Source: DATBDE01 sp045805605
GTDB taxonomy: Bacteria; Actinomycetota; Thermoleophilia; Solirubrobacterales; Solirubrobacteraceae
Assembly: GCA_045805605.1 (NCBI GenBank)
Contig: JBJMKX010000132.1
Location: forward strand, 1-9,820
Direction: 5' to 3'
DNA: 9,820 bases
Shown here: positions 1 through 4,063 of the stretch, in pieces
Layout of the letters: the number at the start of each line of letters is the position of its first letter
Position numbering within the stretch: the stretch's first letter is position 1
Position numbers and translations under genes: made by a program
Notes under the pieces: generated by a model
What the model saw: only the letters and a program-made list of their open reading frames with translations
What the model was told of the DNA's origin: nothing
The model's database searches: none

Positions 1-138
1 GCGCCAGTGGCGGGTGAAGACCTCCTGCGCGACGTCGTCGGCCTCGGCAACGCGCCCGAGGACCCGGTAGGCCGCTCCGAAGACACCGCGCCAATGGCGG
101 CGGTAGAGGTCCTCGAAGCTGGGCGACGCCTCGTGCAT
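1..138 (-). CDS. ECF-type RNA polymerase sigma factor, N-terminal part (cut by window edge)
   Basis: The first 46 residues of a sigma-70 family protein are visible; the rest lies left of the window. The chain begins MHEASPSFEDLYRRHWRGVF and continues through AAYRVLGRVAEADDVAQEVF to TRHWR. This is sigma region 2: the FEDLYRRHW core-binding helix followed by the -10 recognition helix with the typical EADDVAQEVF signature. The small amount of sequence before region 2 fits a group 4 (ECF) factor, which binds core RNA polymerase and directs it to a limited set of promoters. The ATG at 138 is chosen because GAGG lies 5 nt upstream of it. The frame stays open further upstream, but with no better start. 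No anti-sigma gene can be seen. The upstream gap carries a palindrome and a tandem repeat that recur upstream of the collagen-like gene. The family call is firm; the regulon is unknown. Confidence 0.85.
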   Translation of the reverse strand, partial: MHEASPSFEDLYRRHWRGVFGAAYRVLGRVAEADDVAQEVFTRHWR

Positions 139-151
139 GACCACCTCGAAG

Positions 152-174
152 GTACGTACGCGCGTGCGCGCGCG
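152..174. other. 23-nt alternating purine-pyrimidine tract
   Basis: Every step from 152 to 174 alternates purine and pyrimidine: GTACGTAC followed by CGCG/TGCG steps. Such tracts can adopt Z-DNA under negative supercoiling. It lies 14 to 36 nt upstream of the sigma-factor start, in what would be its leader or promoter. The sequence pattern is certain; any function is inference. Confidence 0.4.
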
Positions 175-198
175 GTAGAGGGCGATCCCGCCTGACGG

Positions 199-215
199 CC
201 CTAACCGGCGGTTAT
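199..215. promoter_or_regulatory. Palindromic operator-like element, copy 1 (CCCTAACCGGCGGTTAT)
   Basis: TAACCG-G-CGGTTA at 202-214 is a perfect 13-bp palindrome with a single central base, and fits the T-N11-A form of LysR-type binding sites. The flanks are also conserved: the same 17 bases occur at 1649-1665. This copy lies about 64 to 76 nt upstream of the sigma-factor start, a suitable place for an operator. The binding protein is unknown; the LysR regulator encoded at 1651-2580 is one candidate. Confidence 0.5.
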
Positions 216-330
216 CTCTCGGCCATGACGACCTATCGCCTGTAATGCCATGACGTTGCGAATTTGCAGGGGAATGCTGGGTTGGTTGCGCCCGCGACGG
301 GTGGTTCCGTGATGGCCCGTCGTCACGCGT

Positions 331-352
331 TCGTGAGCATCTCGTGAGCATC
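331..352. repeat. Tandem 11-bp direct repeat, copy A (2 x TCGTGAGCATC)
   Basis: Two perfect, abutting copies of TCGTGAGCATC (331-341 and 342-352). The 7-mer GTGAGCA recurs with a 4-bp spacer, an 11-bp period of about one helical turn. This is the arrangement bound head-to-tail by OmpR/PhoP-family response regulators. A second copy with one base changed lies at 1593-1614. The repeat starts 193 nt upstream of the sigma-factor start codon; the other copy starts 175 nt upstream of the collagen-like gene. Confidence 0.55.
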
Positions 353-405
353 TAGCGGCTGGCCAGACGGACGGCGGCCCCTTCGAGCGACCGCCGCCCG
401 CCCGA

Positions 406-436
406 TGCTCCCCGCCATGGCGGCGACCGGGGAGCA
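406..436. terminator. Nine-bp inverted repeat, possible terminator
   Basis: TGCTCCCCG (406-414) pairs perfectly with CGGGGAGCA (428-436) around a 13-nt loop. Read on the minus strand, it begins two bases after the stop codon of the doubtful small ORF at 439-618, where a terminator would sit. There is no T tract on either strand, so a T-independent terminator or a protein-binding site are both possible. Confidence 0.35.
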
Positions 437-438
437 AG

Positions 439-618
439 CTAGGCCGCGACATCCGGCACGTCCGCGCCCGACCCGAGCTCGGTCCTGCTACCGCAGTCCG
501 ACGAACTGGCGGCCGAGCGGGTGGCGGCGGTGCTGGCGGTCGGGTAATGCGCAAGCGCGCGCTCGACGCAGTAAGACCAGGCGTCCTGGAAACGGGGGAC
601 CGCGGTGCACCTCGTCAC
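439..618 (-). CDS. Doubtful small ORF or coding remnant, unrecognised
   Basis: A minus-strand frame would give 59 residues if it starts at the GTG at 618; it has no ATG and only a weak ribosome-binding site. Its middle reads AVPRFQDAWSYCVERALAHY, followed by a Ser/Thr/Ala-rich tail ending SGADVPDVAA. About 88% of its third codon positions are G or C, as in real genes here. The frame is in fact open leftward from well upstream of 618. A 9-bp hairpin follows the stop codon at once. Against it, an opposing plus-strand frame shares the same third positions, so the composition signal does not settle the strand. I recognise no family. It could be a small gene, a decayed fragment of a larger one, or chance. 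The rest of the gap between 139 and 704 holds only the repeats and hairpins listed separately. Confidence 0.2.
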   Translation of the reverse strand: MTRCTAVPRFQDAWSYCVERALAHYPTASTAATRSAASSSDCGSRTELGSGADVPDVAA

Positions 619-675
619 GAGCAGTCTCGGACCGGCGGGCGCCGCGCGGGGGTCCTGCGCGTGTGCCAGATACGA

Positions 676-695
676 CGCGGCCGACCCGGGCCGCG
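676..695 (-). terminator. Hairpin just past the collagen-like gene, probable terminator
   Basis: CGCGGCC (676-682) pairs with GGCCGCG (689-695) around a 6-nt loop. It begins nine bases beyond the stop codon of the collagen-like gene on the minus strand. The stem is all G-C and there is no T tract, which is common in high-GC actinobacteria. Called on position and stem strength only. Confidence 0.4.
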
Positions 696-704
696 CCGGG
701 ATTT

Positions 705-1418
705 CTAGTCGTTGGTAACGACTACCCAGCCAGTAGCCCAGTTGTTCTTGTTCAATGTGAACAAAGCGTTCAGTACGCAGAAGCCGACGTTGTAGGTGCC
801 GGCCGCCGGCACGAAGCTATCCGCGGCAGCGAAGCTGTTCAGTGTGTTCTGGGCGTTAACTACCGTGCCCTGCGTCGAGTTGAACGGCGTCACGGCGCCG
901 CCGCCCTGTTGCGTACAGACCGACGTTTGGAAGGGACCGGGCGTGGTGGTTCCGATCGCCGCTGTCGCGGCGGCGGTGAGCCGCTGTGAACCATTGGTCG
1001 TCACCGACCCCGTCGGCCCGGCGAATTTCCAGACGAGGCTCGTCGCCAGCGAGCCGATGCTACCGGCAAAGCGTGCGGTCTGGACGACGCCGTCTTTGCC
1101 CTGCGCCCCGGGGGCGCCGGGGGCGCCGGGCGTGCCCGGATCGCCCTTGTCGCCGTTTTCGCCCTTGTCGCCTTTTTCGCCCTTGTCGCCTTTCGGACCC
1201 TGGGGCCCCATCGGTCCCGCTAGCGCAAACTGTCTGGCGTAGGTCTGCGCGTAGGACTTCGCGTACTTCTTGGCGGCCTTCTTGGCCGTGGTTGTCGCAC
1301 TCGCGGCCGTGGTCGCGGTGGGCGGATCGGCCGCCAATGCGGCGCCCGCACCGGCCACAATCAACACCCCCGCCGCCACCACCACCAAATGCGACGGCAG
1401 ACGCAAGATCCTTCGCAT
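705..1418 (-). CDS. Secreted collagen-like (Gly-X-Y repeat) protein
   Basis: A 237-residue protein predicted to be exported. Residues 1-29 form a signal peptide (MRRILRLPSH, a hydrophobic run, then ALA|AD). Residues 45-66 are rich in Lys, Ala and Tyr (KKAAKKYAKSYAQTYARQFA) and look helical, perhaps a trimerisation stalk. Residues 68-109 are 14 uninterrupted Gly-X-Y triplets, including GPM GPQ GPK and several KGD/KGE steps; such charged triplets stabilise bacterial collagen triple helices that lack hydroxyproline. The remaining roughly 125 residues are Thr/Ala/Gly/Asn-rich, look beta-rich, contain two cysteines (SVCTQQ and GFCVLN) that could form a disulfide, and end GWVVVTND; I do not recognise this domain. 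The start at 1418 is set by AGGAGGAGGT just upstream and by the signal peptide; the frame continues to 1613 without coding character. No sortase motif or C-terminal anchor is seen. Likely a trimeric surface or matrix protein. Confidence 0.85.
   Translation of the reverse strand: MRRILRLPSHLVVVAAGVLIVAGAGAALAADPPTATTAASATTTAKKAAKKYAKSYAQTYARQFALAGPMGPQGPKGDKGEKGDKGENGDKGDPGTPGAPGAPGAQGKDGVVQTARFAGSIGSLATSLVWKFAGPTGSVTTNGSQRLTAAATAAIGTTTPGPFQTSVCTQQGGGAVTPFNSTQGTVVNAQNTLNSFAAADSFVPAAGTYNVGFCVLNALFTLNKNNWATGWVVVTND
1141..1194. repeat. Three tandem 18-bp repeats inside the collagen-like gene
   Basis: Three units of TCGCCCTTGTCGCC plus four variable bases lie at 1141-1158, 1159-1176 and 1177-1194. 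On the coding strand each unit encodes two Gly-X-Y triplets of the KGDKGE type. Two copies of GGGGGCGCC at 1110-1127 encode the neighbouring GAP triplets. Such repeats can change copy number by slippage in 18- or 9-bp steps without breaking the frame. Confidence 0.8.
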
Positions 1419-1465
1419 GACCTCCTCCTGACTTCGAGGGCTTCGCCCGAAAGGAGCGAAATTCG

Positions 1466-1495
1466 ACCCTCCCAACGATGGCTGGGTGAAGTCAA
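1466..1495 (-). promoter_or_regulatory. Possible promoter of the collagen-like gene
   Basis: On the minus strand TTGACT (1495-1490) matches a sigma-70 -35 box. It is followed after 18 bp by GAGGGT (1471-1466), a weak -10. This would start transcription about 40 nt upstream of the ATG, leaving room for the strong ribosome-binding site. The -10 is poor, so this is tentative. Confidence 0.3.
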
Positions 1496-1572
1496 GGCGG
1501 GAGACGGTCGCCGAGCAGGTAACCGCGCAGTGCGAGGCCGCTCTCCCGCCGGGCGGCAGCCTCGCTCGTTCG

Positions 1573-1620
1573 GGTCGGGATGCGTCCGACGCTCGTGAGC
1601 GTCTCGTGAGCATCCCGACC
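1573..1620. repeat. Nested inverted repeats enclosing a direct-repeat element
   Basis: GGTCGGGATGC (1573-1583) pairs perfectly with GCATCCCGACC (1610-1620), an 11-bp stem. Inside it GACGCTC (1588-1594) pairs with GAGCGTC (1597-1603). The structure lies 31 nt past the LysR stop codon on the minus strand and so could end that operon's transcript. It also contains the tandem 11-bp repeat, so it may instead be an operator upstream of the collagen-like gene. There is no T tract. Confidence 0.5.
1593..1614. repeat. Tandem 11-bp direct repeat, copy B (TCGTGAGCGTC + TCGTGAGCATC)
   Basis: Abutting 11-mers at 1593-1603 and 1604-1614 differ from each other by one base. Together they match copy A (331-352) in 21 of 22 positions and in the same orientation. 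The element starts 175 nt upstream of the collagen-like start codon, close to the 193 nt seen for the sigma gene. Confidence 0.55.
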
Positions 1621-1648
1621 TAAACCGCCTGCAAAACGAGAGGCTTGC

Positions 1649-1665
1649 CCCTAACCGGCGGTTAT
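1649..1665. promoter_or_regulatory. Palindromic operator-like element, copy 2 (CCCTAACCGGCGGTTAT)
   Basis: All 17 bases are identical to 199-215, with the same perfect palindrome at 1652-1664. This copy overlaps the last codons and the TAG stop of the LysR gene, so its final residues (ITAG) are dictated by the element. It lies about 234 to 246 nt upstream of the collagen-like start. Confidence 0.5.
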
Positions 1666-2580
1666 GGTCACGCCCTGCTCGTCGAGCAGGTGCTGGACGA
1701 GCGCGAGCGCGCCGGCGCTGACGATCTCGGGTGCGCCGAGCAGGATCACGAAGCGGCGCCGGAAGTCGACGCCGCTGACCCGTCGCACGACCAGGCCCTC
1801 GCCGTCGGCGGGTGCGGCCAGGCGCGAGAGCAGCACCGGCGCGTCCTCGCGCAGCGCCGTCGCCTTGGCCGCGCTCGTGCTGCCTACCTCGGCCAGCGGC
1901 GGCTGCAGCTCGAGGCCGCGCGTCGCCAGCGCCCCCTCGACCACCTGGCGCGTGTTGGCCGACGGGTCGCGCATGATCATCGCGACGCGGGTGAGCTCGC
2001 GCAGCGGGATCGAGCGACGCGCCGCCCAGGGATGGCGCTCGGGCACGGCCACGACGACCTCGTCGTCGCAGAACGGCAGCTCGCGCAGCACGCTGTCCGG
2101 CGGCGCCTCGCGCGCCGTCGCGGCGATGCCGAACTCGGCCCGGCCCTCGCGCACGAGGTCGCGCACCACGAGCGAGTTGGCGATGATCAGCTCGACCGAC
2201 AGGTGGCGCTCGCGACGCTGCTCGAACTCGACCAGCGGCCCCGGCAGCACGTACTCGGCGATCGTGTGGCTCGCGGCCAGCCGCACCGGGGCGTCCTCGG
2301 CCGAGAGGCCGGCGAGCAGGGCGTCGACGGTCTCGGCCTGGACGAGGAGCTTGCGCGCCTCGGCGTACAGCCGGGCACCGGCCGGCGTGGGCTTGACGCC
2401 CCGCGACGAGCGGTCGAGCAGGCGAGCGCCCGCCAGCGTCTCGAGCACGCGCAGCCGCTTGGACAGCGCGGGCTGCGACACGCGCAGCAGGCGGGCGGCG
2501 CGCCCGAGCGATCCCAGGTCGACGGCGGCGCAGAATGCCCGCAGCTCGGCGATGTCGGCGGAGCGGATCGGTCCGCTCAT
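1651..2580 (-). CDS. LysR-family transcriptional regulator
   Basis: 309 residues, the usual family length. The N-terminal winged helix-turn-helix covers about residues 11-70: a LRAFCAAVDLGSLGRAARLL stretch, then RVSQPALSKRLRVLE as the recognition region, then LLDRSSRGVKPTPAGARL as the wing. Residues 97-295 fit the two-lobed effector-binding domain (VRLAASHTIAEYVLPGPLVEF at its start, FCDDEVVVAVPERHPW in the middle). Such regulators form tetramers, bind T-N11-A sites and respond to a small metabolite, which is unknown here. It is the last gene of the leftward operon, four bases after the phosphatase stop. The ribosome-binding site is weak (GAAGG nearly touching the ATG), but TAACCT lies six bases upstream of the start, suggesting an extra leaderless promoter. 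A T-N11-A palindrome overlaps its own stop codon. The family is certain, the target is not. Confidence 0.9.
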   Translation of the reverse strand: MSGPIRSADIAELRAFCAAVDLGSLGRAARLLRVSQPALSKRLRVLETLAGARLLDRSSRGVKPTPAGARLYAEARKLLVQAETVDALLAGLSAEDAPVRLAASHTIAEYVLPGPLVEFEQRRERHLSVELIIANSLVVRDLVREGRAEFGIAATAREAPPDSVLRELPFCDDEVVVAVPERHPWAARRSIPLRELTRVAMIMRDPSANTRQVVEGALATRGLELQPPLAEVGSTSAAKATALREDAPVLLSRLAAPADGEGLVVRRVSGVDFRRRFVILLGAPEIVSAGALALVQHLLDEQGVTITAG

Positions 2581-2584
2581 GCCT

Positions 2585-3142
2585 TCAGGTTAGGGCCACG
2601 ATCTCCCCGTTGCCGATCGCGCGCCAGTCGCCCCCGAGTCGGGGTCGGGCTTCGCCCGACCACCCTGACAGCGCGAACCGCATCGTGTGGCGGTGGCAGA
2701 CCACGAGCGCCGGCCGCTCGCCCGCGCGGATGTCGGCCATCGCCGCCTGAACGCGCGCCGCCTGCTCGTGGAACGACTCGCCGCCCGGAAAGCGGAAGTC
2801 CGGGTCGCCTTCGACCCATGCCTGGAAGCGCTCGGGCTCCTCGGCCTGGACCTCGGCCATGGCGCGGCCTGTCCAGTCGCCGCAGTCGGTCTCGACAAGG
2901 CGCCCGTCCAGGCGCGGCTCCAGCCCGATGCGCTCGCCGACCGCGCGCGCGGTCTCGAGCGCGCGCTCGAGCGGGCTGGCGTAGAGGGCGACGAAGCCGT
3001 AGGGCACGGCGCGCTCGGCGAGCTCGCGCGCCTGTTCGCGGCCGGTCGCGTCGAGCGGGACGGGCAGGTGGCCCTGGAACCGCGGCTCGGCGTTGTAGGC
3101 GGTCTGCCCGTGCCGGGCGAGAAAGACGCCCGAGTCCCTCAT
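2585..3142 (-). CDS. Histidine phosphatase superfamily protein (phosphoglycerate-mutase-like)
   Basis: 185 residues with the branch-1 histidine phosphatase signature. RHGQT at 10-14 carries the phosphorylated His11. Arg60 in SPLERALETA is a phosphate-pocket residue. VETDCGDWTG near 83-92 gives the likely acid Glu84. His150 in VVCHRHTMR is the second catalytic histidine. These enzymes transfer a phosphoryl group to His11 and hydrolyse it; substrates range from phosphosugars to alpha-ribazole phosphate, and nothing here chooses among them. The ATG at 3142 overlaps the upstream stop as ATGA and follows GAAGGTGG, so translation is probably coupled. A longer frame to 3493 is only the shadow of the neighbouring gene. 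The 3' end contains two small inverted repeats in coding sequence. The family is secure, the substrate unknown. Confidence 0.88.
   Translation of the reverse strand: MRDSGVFLARHGQTAYNAEPRFQGHLPVPLDATGREQARELAERAVPYGFVALYASPLERALETARAVGERIGLEPRLDGRLVETDCGDWTGRAMAEVQAEEPERFQAWVEGDPDFRFPGGESFHEQAARVQAAMADIRAGERPALVVCHRHTMRFALSGWSGEARPRLGGDWRAIGNGEIVALT
2587..2592 (-). promoter_or_regulatory. Possible -10 box for a leaderless lysR transcript
   Basis: TAACCT on the minus strand fits the actinobacterial TANNNT -10. It lies six bases upstream of the LysR ATG, so transcription would begin at or next to the start codon. This matches the weak ribosome-binding site there. No clear -35 is visible, and the box sits in the last codons of the phosphatase gene. 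Confidence 0.35.
2632..2661. repeat. Two adjacent inverted repeats in the 3' end of the phosphatase gene
   Basis: CCCCGA-G-TCGGGG (2632-2644) is a perfect odd palindrome. It overlaps GGTCGGGC-TTC-GCCCGACC (2643-2661), an 8-bp stem with a 3-nt loop. On the minus strand the latter has a GCGAAGC core, a known very stable mini-hairpin. The pair lies 52 to 81 bases upstream of the LysR start. It may pause transcription or bind a protein, or may simply reflect codon choice. Confidence 0.4.
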
Positions 3143-4014
3143 GCCACCTTCCCGTGGATGATCGCGGTCATCTCCGCGAGCGTCGGGCAGGCGATGCCAT
3201 GGCGCTCGCCCGCCCGCAGCACGGCGCCGGCGATGGCGTCGAGCTCGGGCGCGCGCCGGGCCTCGAGGTCGCGCTGCATCGACGAGCGGAAGTCGTCGTG
3301 GACGTCGGCGATCTCGCGCAGGGTCGCGTCGACGTCGGCCGGCGCGCCCTCGGCCCGGGCGACCGCGACGGTCTCGCGCACGACGCCCTCCAGCGCGGCG
3401 CTCCAGCGCGGGCCGGCGCGCACGCCGCCCAGCGGCAGGCCGGCGGCGCTGGTGACTGTGGCCAGCGGGACGAGGCGGGTGAGCTTGCTCCACAGCACGC
3501 CCATCTCGTCGTCGTGGACGTCGGCGGGAATGCCGGCGGCGCGCAGGTCGGCGGCGACGGGCTCGAGTCGCTGGCGATCGCCGGCGAGCTCGACGCGCAG
3601 GAAGGGGCTGGTGTGCTCGATCTCGCCGGAGGCGGTCCGCGACGACTCGACCCGGATGGAAGCGCCTACGGCGCGGTCGCCGAAGCGCCGGCGCAGCAGC
3701 GTGAGGTGGTCGATGCCGTTGAGCAGGGGGACGACGAGGCCGGGATCGGCCTCGACCCGGTCGAGCGCGGGCGCAAGGGCCGTCGCCTTGGTGGCGACGA
3801 TGAGGACGTCGACCGGCTCGTCGAGGCGCGCAACCGCCCGCGGGTGGGCCTCGAAGTCCCCCAGACGGACGCTGCGGACGCGCAGGCCGTCGCGCTCGAT
3901 CGCGGCAACCGCCTCCTCGCGCGCGACCACCGTGACCGGAGCGCCCGCTCGTGCCAGGGCGGCGGCGACCAGGCCCCCGACGCCGCCGGGGCCGAGGATG
4001 GCGTAGCCGCGCAC
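3139..4014 (-). CDS. Ketopantoate reductase (ApbA/PanE) family oxidoreductase
   Basis: 291 residues, normal for the family. The Rossmann motif GPGGVGG at residues 8-14 binds NADP(H). Residues aligning with the PanE active site are all present: Lys76 (VATKAT), Asn99 (LLNG), Lys177 (LWSKL), Ser245 (SSMQRDLE) and Glu257 (APELDAI); Lys177 and Glu257 correspond to the catalytic Lys176 and Glu256 of the E. coli enzyme. The known reaction is NADPH reduction of 2-ketopantoate to pantoate in coenzyme A synthesis. However, the family contains many paralogues with other 2-keto substrates, and no pantothenate genes lie nearby, so the substrate is left open. The start is GTG at 4014, directly before RGYAILGPGG, with no strong ribosome-binding site. 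It begins 49 bp after the FAD oxidase stop, and its stop overlaps the phosphatase start (ATGA). Probable second gene of a four-gene leftward operon. Confidence 0.87.
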   Translation of the reverse strand: MRGYAILGPGGVGGLVAAALARAGAPVTVVAREEAVAAIERDGLRVRSVRLGDFEAHPRAVARLDEPVDVLIVATKATALAPALDRVEADPGLVVPLLNGIDHLTLLRRRFGDRAVGASIRVESSRTASGEIEHTSPFLRVELAGDRQRLEPVAADLRAAGIPADVHDDEMGVLWSKLTRLVPLATVTSAAGLPLGGVRAGPRWSAALEGVVRETVAVARAEGAPADVDATLREIADVHDDFRSSMQRDLEARRAPELDAIAGAVLRAGERHGIACPTLAEMTAIIHGKVA

Positions 4015-4063
4015 GCGCGGCAGGGTATCCGCGTGCCGCCGCGGCTCAGCGCCCGCTGCGCGA

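Noticed and set aside
201..554. A 117-codon minus-strand open frame
   Set aside because: The Arg/Pro/Gly-rich translation lacks family resemblance. It spans the tandem repeat and palindrome, and ends in the palindrome by coincidence (ATAACCGCCGGTTAG).
405..989. A 194-codon plus-strand open frame
   Set aside because: It is Arg/Pro-rich without recognisable features, crosses the hairpins and overlaps the 3' end of the collagen-like gene.
1110..1194. Repeat cluster considered as a CRISPR array
   Set aside because: The units are contiguous without spacers and encode Gly-X-Y triplets.
1419..1613. N-terminal extension of the collagen-like protein
   Set aside because: The frame is open, but the signal peptide and a strong AGGAGGAGG ribosome-binding site fix the start at 1418.
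3143..3493. N-terminal extension of the histidine phosphatase
   Set aside because: The extra residues are a shadow of the PanE-like gene; the RHG motif typically lies within about 15 residues of the true start, as it does from 3142.
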